A stretch of 64,000 bases of DNA from Pontimicrobium sp. SW4 (GCF_039954625.1 NZ_CP157199.1:1-64000); one strand, 5' to 3'; positions 52,883 to 62,126 are shown, counted from the stretch's first letter. Notes: a model not told the origin generated them from the sequence alone. A program made the numbers and translations.

Positions 52883-53722
52883 ATGCTTACAAGAGAAGAT
52901 TTTAATCAGTATGAAGACAAAGAAAAGTTTTTAGATATTCTTAAAAATAAGATAGATAAAAACATTCTAGATGAAATTGTTGAAAAAGCTCAATATGAAA
53001 AAGAATTGTTACAACTTCAAGCGGAATTAGTGAATTTACAACGTTGGGTGGCAAAACATAAAAAACGAGTGTGTGTTATTTTTGAAGGGCGTGATGCTGC
53101 TGGAAAAGGTGGAGCCATACGTAGATTTACAGAGCACTTAAATCCTCGTTCAAATCGTGTGGTTGCCTTAACCAAACCAACCGAAGTTGAAAAGGGACAG
53201 TGGTATTTTAGACGCTATATTAAAGAACTTCCAGAACCAGGTGAGATCGTATTTTTTGATAGAAGTTGGTATAATCGTGCTGTGGTTGAACCTGTTATGG
53301 GGTTTTGTACAGATAGAGAGTACGAAAAATTCATGGTTCAAGTTACTGAGTTTGAACACATGTTATACGAAGATGGTGTAGATATTATAAAGTTTTGGTT
53401 TTCAATAACCAAAGATGAGCAAGCAAGACGTTTTGAAGCGAGATTGAAAAACCCATTAAAGCGATGGAAATTTAGTCCTGTTGATAAAGAAGGGCAAGTG
53501 CGTTGGGATGATTATACATTTTACAAAAAACAAATGTTTAGCAAAACCCATACAACATTTAGCCCTTGGATGTTGATCATTACAAATAATAAAAGACAAG
53601 CACGATTAGAAAGTATGCGTTATTTATTATCTAAGTTTGATTATGAAGGGAAACGAAAATCAGGTTTAACAATGTTGAGAGACCCAAATGTGGTGCAACG
53701 TTATCATAGAGCTATAAAATAA
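52883..53722 (+). CDS. ppk2: polyphosphate kinase 2 family protein (first copy)
   Basis: A 279-residue class-I-type PPK2, which moves phosphate between polyphosphate and nucleotides. Walker A is GRDAAGKGG (residues 69-77), Walker B FFDRSWYNRA (near 125) and the lid region RWKFSPVDKEGQVRWDDY. It starts with a ~50-residue helical N-terminus. A paralogue follows 10 bp downstream in the same direction. Whether it prefers ADP/GDP or mono-phosphates cannot be decided by eye. Confidence 0.93.
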   Translation: MLTREDFNQYEDKEKFLDILKNKIDKNILDEIVEKAQYEKELLQLQAELVNLQRWVAKHKKRVCVIFEGRDAAGKGGAIRRFTEHLNPRSNRVVALTKPTEVEKGQWYFRRYIKELPEPGEIVFFDRSWYNRAVVEPVMGFCTDREYEKFMVQVTEFEHMLYEDGVDIIKFWFSITKDEQARRFEARLKNPLKRWKFSPVDKEGQVRWDDYTFYKKQMFSKTHTTFSPWMLIITNNKRQARLESMRYLLSKFDYEGKRKSGLTMLRDPNVVQRYHRAIK

Positions 53723-53732
53723 GACACTAGAA

Positions 53733-54539
53733 ATGACAGAAAATTTAACAGATAAAGATTTAAAGCTCTTAAGTTCAAAAAAAGGGATTAAGCAATTCCT
53801 AAAAGAGGAAAATTTTACGATTCCTAAAATACTTCGTTATGTGAAGTATGAAAACAAGTTAAAACAACTTCAAGAAGAACTCATAAAACTTCAAAAATGG
53901 GTTGGAGAAAATGATGAAAAAGTAGTAATTCTATTTGAAGGTCGAGATGCAGCTGGAAAAGGTGGAGCTATTAGAAGAACAACAGAACATCTTAACCCTA
54001 GAGAGTTTAAAGTGGTAGCTTTACCTAAACCAACCGAAGACGAAAAGAGCCAATGGTACTTTCAGCGTTATATAAACCATTTACCTAAAAAAGGAAAAAT
54101 TGTATTTTTTGATAGAAGTTGGTACAATCGTGCTGTGGTAGAACCAGTTAATAATTTTTGTACACAAGAAGAATATCAACGATTTATGAATCAGGTAAAT
54201 GAGTTTGAGCGAATGCTTATTGAGTCAGGAATTCGACTTATAAAATTCTATTTTTCAATTTCAAAAGAAGAACAAGCTGAACGTTTCGAGGATATTAAAA
54301 CAAGTCCATTAAAAAAATGGAAGTTTAGTGCTGTTGATGCTAAAGCTATAGAACTTTGGGACAATTATACAGAGTATAAAACAAAAATGTTTGAAAAAAC
54401 AAATACTGAATTATCACCTTGGATTATTATTAAAGCAAACAGAAAGATTAGAGCAAGAGTTGAAGCTATTCAAAAAATATTAGAAGTAATTCCTTACGAT
54501 TCTAAAGATTTAGAAGTAATTAAGCCTATAAATTTTTAA
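53733..54539 (+). CDS. ppk2: polyphosphate kinase 2 family protein (second copy)
   Basis: A 268-residue paralogue of the preceding gene with Walker A GRDAAGKGG (residues 70-78), FFDRSWYNRAVVEPV identical to the first copy, and the lid-side RWKFS region as KKWKFSAVDAKAIELWDNY. The N- and C-terminal ends differ clearly, and the acidic/basic residues around the lid are changed. This pattern suggests an old tandem duplication with divided substrate preference, or a hetero-oligomer. It converges on the tag gene, overlapping it by 4 bp. Confidence 0.93.
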   Translation: MTENLTDKDLKLLSSKKGIKQFLKEENFTIPKILRYVKYENKLKQLQEELIKLQKWVGENDEKVVILFEGRDAAGKGGAIRRTTEHLNPREFKVVALPKPTEDEKSQWYFQRYINHLPKKGKIVFFDRSWYNRAVVEPVNNFCTQEEYQRFMNQVNEFERMLIESGIRLIKFYFSISKEEQAERFEDIKTSPLKKWKFSAVDAKAIELWDNYTEYKTKMFEKTNTELSPWIIIKANRKIRARVEAIQKILEVIPYDSKDLEVIKPINF

Positions 54540-55099
54540 ACTTCATTATATCTAAAACAGGATACTTCATGGTCGTTAACCATTCCTGTAGCTTGCATAT
54601 GTGCATATACAACGGTTGTGCCAACAAACTTAAACCCTCTCTTTTTTAAATCTTTACTAATTGTATTGCTTAATTCGGTATTTGCAGGAGCATCTTTATA
54701 ATTGGCAATAGTATTTTTTATTGGTTTTCCATTTGTGAATTGCCATATATAATCACTAAAACTTCCAAATTCTTCCTGAATTTTCATAAATGCGATTGCA
54801 TTGCTTATAGTAGCATTTACTTTTAGCTTATTCCTGATTATTCCAGCATCTTGCAATAAAGCATCAACTTTTTTCTGATTGTACTTCGCAATTTTTTTAT
54901 AGTCAAAATTATCAAATGCTTTTCTAAAGTTTTCCCTTTTTCGTAAAACAGTAATCCAGCTTAATCCAGCTTGAAACGTTTCAAGAATTAAAAACTCAAA
55001 CAAGGTTGCATCATCGTAAACAGGAACGCCCCATTCTGTGTCGTGATACTGTTCGTATAAATCATCTCCAACACACCAACCACATTTGTGCTTTATCAT
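54536..55099 (-). CDS. tag: DNA-3-methyladenine glycosylase I
   Basis: A 187-residue helix-hairpin-helix glycosylase removing 3-methyladenine from DNA. Tag hallmarks: zinc ligands in KCGWCVGDDLYEQYHDTEWG at the start and HEVSCFR at the end, EFLILETFQAGLSW in the base pocket, and ATGMVNDHE. Length and ends match E. coli Tag. It is divergent from the thioredoxin-like gene. Confidence 0.96.
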   Translation of the reverse strand: MIKHKCGWCVGDDLYEQYHDTEWGVPVYDDATLFEFLILETFQAGLSWITVLRKRENFRKAFDNFDYKKIAKYNQKKVDALLQDAGIIRNKLKVNATISNAIAFMKIQEEFGSFSDYIWQFTNGKPIKNTIANYKDAPANTELSNTISKDLKKRGFKFVGTTVVYAHMQATGMVNDHEVSCFRYNEV

Positions 55100-55167
55100 A
55101 TTTGTAAGGTTATTAAATTTGTACTACTAATGTAATGATTGTTACCAAAAAAGAAGCAGTATATTTT

Positions 55168-55175
55168 TAAATTTG
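55168..55175 (+). promoter_or_regulatory. candidate -7 box (TAAATTTG)
   Basis: TAAATTTG lies 20 bp before the ATG of the thioredoxin-like gene. No TTG is at the standard distance. Confidence 0.4.
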
Positions 55176-55195
55176 CAAAGAATTACTAAGTAAAA

Positions 55196-55819
55196 ATGAT
55201 GAATAACCATATAATTGAAGAAAGTATAGCTAAAGGGATTTCTTATGTAGCATATAGAAATCTTGTTGAAAATTTAGTAAGTGAAAACGATACAACTGGA
55301 GATAACAAAACTGAAGCTTTAATAGAATATACCAAACTTAATGATAGACGAATGACGAGATGGGATAAAACACTAAAAATTCCATTAGATGTTGAAAAAA
55401 AAATTAAATCTATCGACTCGAAAGTAACTTGGTTGGTTATTACCGAAAGTTGGTGTGGAGACGCAGCACATGTGATGCCAGTAATAAACAAAGTCGCAGA
55501 ATTGAATAAAAATATCAATTTTAAGGTGGTTTTAAGAGATGAAAATGATGCTTTAATGAATTTGTTTTTAACCAATGGAAGTAAATCTATCCCTAAACTA
55601 GTAATGCTTGATGATGCTACTAACGATGTTGTTTCAACGTATGGCCCAAGACCAACTGTAGCAACAAAATTGGTAAATGATTACAAAAAGGAACATGGTG
55701 TGTTAACACCTGAGTTTAAACAAGATTTACAAGTTTGGTATAATAAGGATAAAGGACAGAGTACTTTAGAAGACCTCACACAATTACTTTGCGAGTTACA
55801 ACCTAGTTTTTGCCTCTAA
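55196..55819 (+). CDS. thioredoxin-fold protein with monothiol CGDA motif
   Basis: A 207-residue cytoplasmic protein (no signal peptide). The centre ITESWCGDAAHVMPVINKVAE has the TRX Cys87 but Ala90 replaces the second Cys. The region KSIPKLVMLDD provides the cis-Pro. The last ~60 residues are helical and specific to this family. It resembles the AhpC/TlpA-like thioredoxin_9 group. It cannot act as a dithiol reductant; peroxide handling or glutathionylation-type roles are possible. Confidence 0.83.
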   Translation: MMNNHIIEESIAKGISYVAYRNLVENLVSENDTTGDNKTEALIEYTKLNDRRMTRWDKTLKIPLDVEKKIKSIDSKVTWLVITESWCGDAAHVMPVINKVAELNKNINFKVVLRDENDALMNLFLTNGSKSIPKLVMLDDATNDVVSTYGPRPTVATKLVNDYKKEHGVLTPEFKQDLQVWYNKDKGQSTLEDLTQLLCELQPSFCL

Positions 55820-56546
55820 ACAGGAAAGTGATTGTCCCTAATTGAGAAGCTTTTTCAGGATTTTTATTAAACTTAGATTCTTTAGCATATTCCAATGCGT
55901 GATCTATTAAACAGCCATTTTCAGAAGAAGATGACGCATTAATATAAGTATCAACAACATTTCCTTCATGGTTAACAGTAATGTTTACTACTATTTTCCC
56001 ACCTTGTTCACATAAATAAATAGGCGTTGGTAAAAAGGTGTGTATTCTGTCTACCAAAGAATAACTTACTGAGCTGTTTTTATTAGCACTGTTTTCAGCA
56101 TTTTTTTGACTTTCAAGGCGTTTGCTTACAACGTCATTTATGTTTCCAAATGCAGACGTTTTATCTTTGTTACTTCCACTATTTGAAGCAGTTAGTACAT
56201 TGTTATCTTGATTGGCAGTTTTTAATTCTTCAATACTTGTACGATTTTTTATGGCTTCCATTTGCTCTTCAAAAGCCTCATCAACTGCTTTATCATTTTC
56301 ATAAGTCTTCGTTTCATTAAAAGCTTGGTTTGTTGCTGGAGTTGCCATTAAATTATCTAAGCTTTTTAAAATATCTTCCAGTTCTTCTTTTTCCTCTTCT
56401 TCAACAGCTTCAGCATCCATTTCAAAAAAAGTTTCTGCAACGAGTTTCTCTTTCTTTTTGATATGAACTGTAAACCCAAGAAGTATTACTGCAGTAGATA
56501 ATAATGCAGTTGCAATTAGGGCTTTATATGTATTAGAAACAGACAT
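55803..56546 (-). CDS. TonB-like energy transducer family protein
   Basis: A 247-residue inner-membrane protein. One N-terminal helix (about residues 8-26) is followed by an acidic coiled region (MDAEAVEEEEKEELEDIL) and a long disordered periplasmic spacer rich in Asn, Lys and Ser. The C-terminal ~75 residues resemble a TonB C-terminal domain (GKIVVNITVNHEGNVVDTYI and ALEYAKESKFN). The Pro-rich linker of classical TonB is absent. It might couple proton-motive force to outer-membrane receptors such as the thiamine receptor, but neither ExbB nor ExbD is nearby. Confidence 0.78.
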   Translation of the reverse strand: MSVSNTYKALIATALLSTAVILLGFTVHIKKKEKLVAETFFEMDAEAVEEEEKEELEDILKSLDNLMATPATNQAFNETKTYENDKAVDEAFEEQMEAIKNRTSIEELKTANQDNNVLTASNSGSNKDKTSAFGNINDVVSKRLESQKNAENSANKNSSVSYSLVDRIHTFLPTPIYLCEQGGKIVVNITVNHEGNVVDTYINASSSSENGCLIDHALEYAKESKFNKNPEKASQLGTITFLFRGKN

Positions 56547-56598
56547 TTTCTAGTAATAAATTACGCATTATTATATACGTAGAGTTCTCGAAAATAGT

Positions 56599-57141
56599 TT
56601 AAAACCACATAAATTCAAAAAAAACAGAGATACTTGATAGTTTATCCAGCTGTTTGTGTCCAAACCGTTTTCTGGAAAAATCCAACCCAATTAGAAATGA
56701 ATTTGTATAATCCTCATTAAAAATTTCTACTCCAGCGCCCACTTTATACATGGTTCCAGACTCAAAAGATTTTCCTAAATTTAAGAAACGACCATAACCA
56801 GACCTAATAAACACATTGTCATCGTCGGCAATAATATTATATCTAAAACTTAAGTGTGCGGGAAAGAAATGCAAACCGCTTTCAGAATGCCAATTATACT
56901 CTAAATTAAACCCAATAACCGAGCGTTCATCAAATCTATACCCAAATGTATTATTAACAAAAAAGGCACTTGGAAGAATTAAGGAACCTGTATCATCATC
57001 TTGAGTAATTGTGTATTCCTCATTAATAGTTAAAGTAGTTGCTAAAGAGATTTTATAATAGAATCCGTTGGTTTCTGCATCATCTTGAGAATACATGACA
57101 AGTGATATAAACAGAAAAAGAATTGTAAATAATTGCTTCAT
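56599..57141 (-). CDS. outer-membrane beta-barrel protein
   Basis: A 180-residue secreted protein with a signal peptide (MKQLFTILFLFISLVMYSQ) and a mature chain of about eight amphipathic strands (FGYRFDERSVIGFNLEYNWHS, LSFRYNIIADDDNVFIRSGYG) ending FFEFMWF. It is similar in plan to the barrel at 3574-4131 but not obviously the same family. The role is unknown. It is followed at 37 bp by truB on the same strand. Confidence 0.73.
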   Translation of the reverse strand: MKQLFTILFLFISLVMYSQDDAETNGFYYKISLATTLTINEEYTITQDDDTGSLILPSAFFVNNTFGYRFDERSVIGFNLEYNWHSESGLHFFPAHLSFRYNIIADDDNVFIRSGYGRFLNLGKSFESGTMYKVGAGVEIFNEDYTNSFLIGLDFSRKRFGHKQLDKLSSISVFFEFMWF

Positions 57142-57178
57142 AAATTGGTTTTGTTAGAAGCAAAATGATTATCAAGAA

Positions 57179-57874
57179 TTATTCCGAAGGCAAACTTTCT
57201 ATAAAATTTTCGATAGAAAATGCTTTATCAACATTAAAATCACCAATTTTGGTACGCCTCAAAGCTGTTAAGTGCCCTCCAGATTGTAATGCTTTTCCAA
57301 AATCGTTAGCAAGTGAACGAATGTATGTGCCTTTGCTACATACCACTCTAAAATCCACCTGAGTATTTTCAAATCTTGTGATTTCAAATTCTGAAATATT
57401 GATAGTTCTTGGTTTAATTTCTACAGTTTCCCCAGCTCTAGCAAATTCATATAGACGTTTTCCGTCTTTTTTTATAGCTGAAAAAACAGGAGGGTATTGC
57501 TCGATATCTCCAATAAATTGTTGGGTTGTTTTATCAACTAGTTGCTCGGTAATATGATCAGTTGGATATGTTTTGTCAATATCAGTCTCCAAATCAAACG
57601 ATGGCGTGGTACTTCCTAGGGTTATGGTTCCAGTATATTCTTTTACTTGCGCTTGAAATTCATTGATTTGTTTAGTCATTTTTCCAGTACAAATCACTAA
57701 TAATCCTGTGGCTAGAGGGTCTAAAGTGCCTGCGTGACCAACCTTAATTTTCTTTATATCGAAGGTTTTTCTAATATGCCATCGTAACTTATTTACTACT
57801 TGAAAAGAGGTCCAATTTAGAGGTTTATCAATTAGTAATATTTGACCGTTTTTGAAATCTTCTAAAGTTTTCAT
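57179..57874 (-). CDS. truB: tRNA pseudouridine-55 synthase
   Basis: A 231-residue enzyme converting U55 in the T-loop of tRNAs to pseudouridine. The catalytic Asp is in VGHAGTLDPLATGLLVICTG. Other signatures are IDKPLNWTSFQVVNKLR, QYPPVFSAIKKDGKRLYEFAR and CSKGTYIRSLANDFG. The C-terminal PUA domain is short, as usual in Bacteroidota. It follows uppP by one base in a conserved truB-uppP-DUF3098-ftsX block. Confidence 0.97.
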   Translation of the reverse strand: MKTLEDFKNGQILLIDKPLNWTSFQVVNKLRWHIRKTFDIKKIKVGHAGTLDPLATGLLVICTGKMTKQINEFQAQVKEYTGTITLGSTTPSFDLETDIDKTYPTDHITEQLVDKTTQQFIGDIEQYPPVFSAIKKDGKRLYEFARAGETVEIKPRTINISEFEITRFENTQVDFRVVCSKGTYIRSLANDFGKALQSGGHLTALRRTKIGDFNVDKAFSIENFIESLPSE

Positions 57875-57875
57875 A

Positions 57876-58670
57876 TTAACTGTAAAAAGAAACTCCTATT
57901 GCAATTAAACCAACAATAACACAGTAATAAGCAAAGTATTTTAGCTTGCTTTTCTTGACTAAAGCAATCATCCAAGTACAAGCAAACAATCCTGAAATAA
58001 ATGCTGCTACAAAACCTATAGATAAGGCAGTGAAATTCTGACTATCATAAGTAAGCTCTCCACTAAGCACGTCTTTGGCTATCTTACCAAAAATTAAAGG
58101 AACTACCATTAAAAATGAAAAGCGTGCAGCTTTTGTTTTGTCATTTCCTAAAAGAACTGACGTCGATATAGTTGCTCCCGAACGAGAAATTCCTGGCAAC
58201 ATGGCAATGGCTTGCGAAAAACCAATAACTAAAGCGTTAGAAAACGATACTTTTTTACTGGTATTTCTTGCTTTATCAGCTAAGTAGAGTAACAACGCTG
58301 TAATGATTAGCATAAAACCAACTAGTTTGATGTTACCTCCAAAAAGTGCAGATAATTCACTTTCAAACGTAAAGCCAATAATAGCTGCTGGTAGCATTGA
58401 CACTGCAATTTTTGCTACAAATTTGGTGTCTTCATTCCATTTAAAAGCAAAAATGCCTTTAATGATATCGTAAATGTCTTTTCTAAAAACCACAATAGTG
58501 CTTAAGGCAGTAGCAAAGTGTAAAACGACTGTAAATAAGAGACTCTCTTCTGGAACTAAATTGTCTCCAAGTATAGCTTTGCCAAGTTCTAAATGACCAC
58601 TTGATGATACAGGTAAAAATTCGGTAAGCCCTTGTATAATTCCTAATAAAATAGCGTCAATTACTTCCAT
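57876..58670 (-). CDS. uppP: undecaprenyl-diphosphate phosphatase
   Basis: A 264-residue BacA-type integral membrane phosphatase that recycles the C55 lipid carrier for cell-wall synthesis and confers bacitracin tolerance. Both active-site motifs are visible: GLTEFLPVSSSGHLELGK near residue 20 and the P-loop-like AMLPGISRSGATIS near 160. Eight helices are predicted. It is tightly packed with truB on one side, with DUF3098 48 bp upstream. Confidence 0.96.
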   Translation of the reverse strand: MEVIDAILLGIIQGLTEFLPVSSSGHLELGKAILGDNLVPEESLLFTVVLHFATALSTIVVFRKDIYDIIKGIFAFKWNEDTKFVAKIAVSMLPAAIIGFTFESELSALFGGNIKLVGFMLIITALLLYLADKARNTSKKVSFSNALVIGFSQAIAMLPGISRSGATISTSVLLGNDKTKAARFSFLMVVPLIFGKIAKDVLSGELTYDSQNFTALSIGFVAAFISGLFACTWMIALVKKSKLKYFAYYCVIVGLIAIGVSFYS

Positions 58671-58718
58671 GAGGCAAATGTATTAAAATAGGGTGACCTT
58701 AAAATATGAAAGAGAATT

Positions 58719-58985
58719 TTATTTTTTAGAATCTGTTTTATCAGGATTGAGTAGAATCGCATAAACTTGAATACCAAATCCAATAAGTACAAGTGTTGGT
58801 GCTAATCTAATACGTCTCCAATGAAATATACTCTCATCAAACACATTTGGGTCATCACTACCACCACCAGACATTAGAATAAAACCTACAGCAATAAAAG
58901 CAATGCCAATAAGCATGAATTTATAATTCTTCTTTCCAAATAGAAAATTACTTTTTGTGTCTTGTTTTCGCTTTTGTTCTCCCAT
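58719..58985 (-). CDS. DUF3098 family small membrane protein
   Basis: An 88-residue protein with a basic N-terminus (MGEQKRKQDTKSNFLFGKKNYKFM) and two hydrophobic helices (about residues 24-42 and 62-80) around a conserved GGGSDDPNVFDESIFHWRRIRLAPTL-like loop. DUF3098 genes sit next to ftsX in most Bacteroidota, as here, suggesting a link with cell division or envelope growth. No activity is known. Confidence 0.85.
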   Translation of the reverse strand: MGEQKRKQDTKSNFLFGKKNYKFMLIGIAFIAVGFILMSGGGSDDPNVFDESIFHWRRIRLAPTLVLIGFGIQVYAILLNPDKTDSKK

Positions 58986-58987
58986 AG

Positions 58988-59341
58988 TTAATCAAATTCA
59001 GTAAAAATGATAGTATCTCCAATGACTAATTGCGAAATATGTTCCGAAGTAGCCATACCACCAAAAACTTTTGCTAAATGCAAAGTAACAGTTTTATTTA
59101 AAACAGTAGTGTTAAGATCGTCTAAATTTAATCCTCGCTCTAAACCTCTATTGATATAATACCTATCTCCTCCATTGTCATGAAATACGATATCATTACT
59201 AGAACCTTCAGTAATTTTGATAATAGTGGTAGTTACAACAACACTATCATCTAATGTAATATTACTAACAATACAAGATCTTACAACCAAAAAAACAGTA
59301 AACAAAGAAAAAAGTAATATGACAATAATAACTTTTTTCAT
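58988..59341 (-). CDS. membrane-anchored small protein of unknown function
   Basis: A 117-residue protein between ftsX and the DUF3098 gene. It has one N-terminal hydrophobic segment (VIIVILLFSLFTVFLVVRSC), then a beta-rich domain of ~90 residues (VVTTTIIKITEGSSNDIVF, TVTLHLAKVFGG, VIGDTIIFTEF), probably OB- or SH3-like and periplasmic. It is not part of the usual ftsX-DUF3098 pair, so it looks like a lineage-specific insertion into that operon. The gaps on either side are 2 and 4 bp, which implies co-transcription. Confidence 0.7.
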   Translation of the reverse strand: MKKVIIVILLFSLFTVFLVVRSCIVSNITLDDSVVVTTTIIKITEGSSNDIVFHDNGGDRYYINRGLERGLNLDDLNTTVLNKTVTLHLAKVFGGMATSEHISQLVIGDTIIFTEFD

Positions 59342-59345
59342 AGTA

Positions 59346-60224
59346 TTAATAGTATAACTGGTCAGTCTTTAAGTTTAAAAAACGTTGAGTTGCAATATAT
59401 GTGCTAATCCAAGTAATTAAAATCCCAATTAAAAATACACCAATAAACAAGCTAACAAGTAGTAACTCATTTCTAAGTAATTTTAACTCTGGAAACGTCT
59501 TGTTTACGTAATACAATACAATTGCCATTCCTATTAATGCTAGAACAGCACCAATTATTCCCAGTTTAACACTACGCCATACAAATGGACGTCTTATAAA
59601 TTGTTTGGTAGCTCCAACCATTTGCATGGTTTTAATAGTAAACCGTTTTGAATATACAGCTAATCTAATAGAACTATTAATAAGTAACACCGCAATAAGT
59701 GTAAATAAGGCACTAATAATTAACACCCAAAAACTAATGCGTTTAACGTTGCTATTCATCATTGATACTAAATCTTTATCGTAACGCACATCGTCCACAA
59801 ATTTCTTGGTTAGCGTTGCTTGCGAAATACTATCTAATCGTTGCTCGGTGACAAAATCTGCTTTTAAATTAACTTCAATGGAGTTTTGTAAAGGATTATG
59901 GCCAATGTCATCCAAAAAATCTTCACCATATTCGCCTTTCATAAAATCTGCAGCGTCTTCTTTAGACAAATATTTAGTTTCTTTTACATAATTTGCAAGC
60001 GTTAAACTCTTTTCTAGTTGATTTATTTCAACCTCTTTAGCAGTATCATTTAAGTAAATGGTCATCACGACACGCTCTTTAAAATTATCCGAAATAGTTT
60101 TAGCGTTCAAGACCAACATGCCTAACAATCCTAATAAAAACAACACCAAAGCAATACTAATGACTACTGAGAAATATGAAGATATTAACCGACGTTTTTG
60201 ATGTTTTTCAAATGCTGAACTCAT
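59346..60224 (-). CDS. ftsX: cell division protein FtsX
   Basis: A 292-residue permease-like protein that works with the ATPase FtsE to activate wall hydrolases at the septum. The start at 60224 (MSSAFEKHQKRRLISSYFSVV) fits the family; an in-frame ATG 75 nt upstream would enter the divergent promoter region. There are four transmembrane helices (about residues 22-45, 165-190, 215-240, 262-285) and a periplasmic domain between the first two. The cytoplasmic loop KRFTIKTMQMVGATKQFIRRPFVW is the FtsX signature. The ftsE gene is not in the window, as is usual for Bacteroidota. Confidence 0.95.
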   Translation of the reverse strand: MSSAFEKHQKRRLISSYFSVVISIALVLFLLGLLGMLVLNAKTISDNFKERVVMTIYLNDTAKEVEINQLEKSLTLANYVKETKYLSKEDAADFMKGEYGEDFLDDIGHNPLQNSIEVNLKADFVTEQRLDSISQATLTKKFVDDVRYDKDLVSMMNSNVKRISFWVLIISALFTLIAVLLINSSIRLAVYSKRFTIKTMQMVGATKQFIRRPFVWRSVKLGIIGAVLALIGMAIVLYYVNKTFPELKLLRNELLLVSLFIGVFLIGILITWISTYIATQRFLNLKTDQLYY

Positions 60225-60291
60225 AAAGTTTTTCTTGTTAGCGTAAAAATATAAAAGTATCTTTAATCTATAATTATAATAACTAAAACAT

Positions 60292-61218
60292 ATGAACATT
60301 GTTGTTGTAGGTGCTGGTGGTGTTGGAGGATATTTTGGGGGAAAATTAGCACAAGCTGAATTTAATGTTACTTTTATTGTTAGAGGTAAAACACTTCAAG
60401 CTATAAAAGGTAATGGATTAAAAGTAAAAAGTGTTAATGGTGATTTTGTGGTGCATCCTAAAGTTACTGATGACGTTTCGACCATACAAAATCCAGATGT
60501 AGTCATTCTTGGTGTAAAGTCTTGGCAAATTGAGGCTATAGCCAAAGGGCTTAAAGATGTTATTACTAAGAATACGATGGTATTGCCATTGCAAAATGGC
60601 GCTGATAATGCCGATAGATTACGAAATATACTTCCGCAAGAAAACGTACTTGCAGGACTGTGTAAAATAGTGAGTAAAATTGAAGCGCCAGGTGTTATTA
60701 ATCACTTTGCTTTTGAACCGGAAATTGTTTTTGGTGAATATGATAGTAAGCTCACATCTAGAGTAAAAAAAGTGAAATCAGCTTTTGATAAAGCAGGGTT
60801 TAAAAGCACTATTTCAGAAAACATCCAATTAGATATTTGGAAAAAGTTTCTTTTTATTACAACAATAAGTGGTATTGGAGCTATCACACGCGTGGTTTAT
60901 GGAGAGATTAGAAAGGATGATTATTTAAGACAAATTATGTATCAAACAGCTAATGAAATTGTAGCAATAGCGAATGCAAAAGGGATTGCGTTAACCAATA
61001 ATGATATTGAAATGACGTTAAAAATTATAGATAATTTTAATCATGGGACCACAGCATCTATGCAACGAGATTTTATGGCTGGACGCCCAAGTGAACTAGA
61101 AAATTTTAATGGCTATATCGTAAAACAAGGAAAAGAACTTCATCTTTTAACTCCAGCAAACTCATTTATATATCATTGTTTATTACCACAGGAAAGAAAA
61201 GCTCGAGGACTAAGTTAG
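60292..61218 (+). CDS. panE: 2-dehydropantoate 2-reductase
   Basis: A 308-residue ketopantoate reductase making pantoate for coenzyme A from ketopantoate with NADPH. The nucleotide motif is VVGAGGVGGYFGGKLAQAEF. Other segments are VILGVKSWQIEAIA, LPLQNGADNADRL, the catalytic-Lys region DIWKKFLFITTISGIGAITR and the C-terminal RPSELENFNGYIVKQGKEL. It is divergent from ftsX, with 67 bp between, and converges on an EamA gene with a 4-bp overlap. Confidence 0.94.
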   Translation: MNIVVVGAGGVGGYFGGKLAQAEFNVTFIVRGKTLQAIKGNGLKVKSVNGDFVVHPKVTDDVSTIQNPDVVILGVKSWQIEAIAKGLKDVITKNTMVLPLQNGADNADRLRNILPQENVLAGLCKIVSKIEAPGVINHFAFEPEIVFGEYDSKLTSRVKKVKSAFDKAGFKSTISENIQLDIWKKFLFITTISGIGAITRVVYGEIRKDDYLRQIMYQTANEIVAIANAKGIALTNNDIEMTLKIIDNFNHGTTASMQRDFMAGRPSELENFNGYIVKQGKELHLLTPANSFIYHCLLPQERKARGLS

Positions 61219-62126
61219 TTTTGCTTTAGGGGTTTTCTACTTATTAAATAAACGCCAGAAACGACAAGTAAACAGCTTAATATTTTTACTAAATTAATGT
61301 CTTGTGCATACTCTTCGTGCATCAAAATATATGCATAAATACTTACCATTATAAAGCTAACAGCTGGCTGTAAATACACATAGCTTCCAGTAACCGAAGG
61401 CGATACATAGTTTAACGCATAAATATTAAATAAGTAAGCTAAAAAGGTGGTGAAAACAACCACAAAACTAACAGCTAAGTATGTGTTTAAATCAAAAGAG
61501 GAAAAATCAGTAGCAAGAAAATCCCCTATTCCAAATGGAAACATAAACACAAACCCAAATAAAAACACCCAACTAATCACATTTAATGCATTGTATTTTT
61601 TCATCATTGGTTTTACAATAACTAAGTATAAAGCATAGGAACAAGCATTGATAAAAACAAACAAGTTTCCTAATGTAGAACTCGTTCCAGCAGCACTTTT
61701 ACCATACCAAATTAGTAAGACAGCTCCAATACCACCAACGGTGATGCCTATAAGTTTGTTTTTAGTTATTTTTTCTTTCAGAATTAAGGCACTAAACACT
61801 AAAACCATCACAGGAATCGAGGTTATAATAATGGAAGCGTCGATTGGTGAGGTTAAATTTAAACCATGAAAAAATAATAATTGATTGGTAGCAACTCCAA
61901 GCAAGCCACAAAGCGCTAATCTAAAAATATCTTTTTTGTCAATACGTTCTTTAATAAATGATTTTATGACCCAGAAAAGAATTCCAGCTCCAATAATTCT
62001 TAAAAAAACAAATGCCGAAGGGCCAATTTTATTTGGCATAATGCCTTTGGCTATAATATAGTTTGCTCCATATATAACATTAGCCCCAAGTAATGCTAAA
62101 TGGGCTTTAAAAAGATTGCTTTTCAA
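61215..62126 (-). CDS. DMT/EamA family transporter
   Basis: A 303-residue ten-helix membrane protein with two EamA repeats (ANVIYGANYIIAKGIMP near the start, LFVFINACSYALYLVIVKPMMKKY in the second half). The substrate is unknown. It is only distantly similar to the EamA gene at 33977. It follows the DinB gene by 21 bp on the same strand, so it may be part of the HxlR-DinB transcript. Confidence 0.9.
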   Translation of the reverse strand: MKSNLFKAHLALLGANVIYGANYIIAKGIMPNKIGPSAFVFLRIIGAGILFWVIKSFIKERIDKKDIFRLALCGLLGVATNQLLFFHGLNLTSPIDASIIITSIPVMVLVFSALILKEKITKNKLIGITVGGIGAVLLIWYGKSAAGTSSTLGNLFVFINACSYALYLVIVKPMMKKYNALNVISWVFLFGFVFMFPFGIGDFLATDFSSFDLNTYLAVSFVVVFTTFLAYLFNIYALNYVSPSVTGSYVYLQPAVSFIMVSIYAYILMHEEYAQDINLVKILSCLLVVSGVYLISRKPLKQN

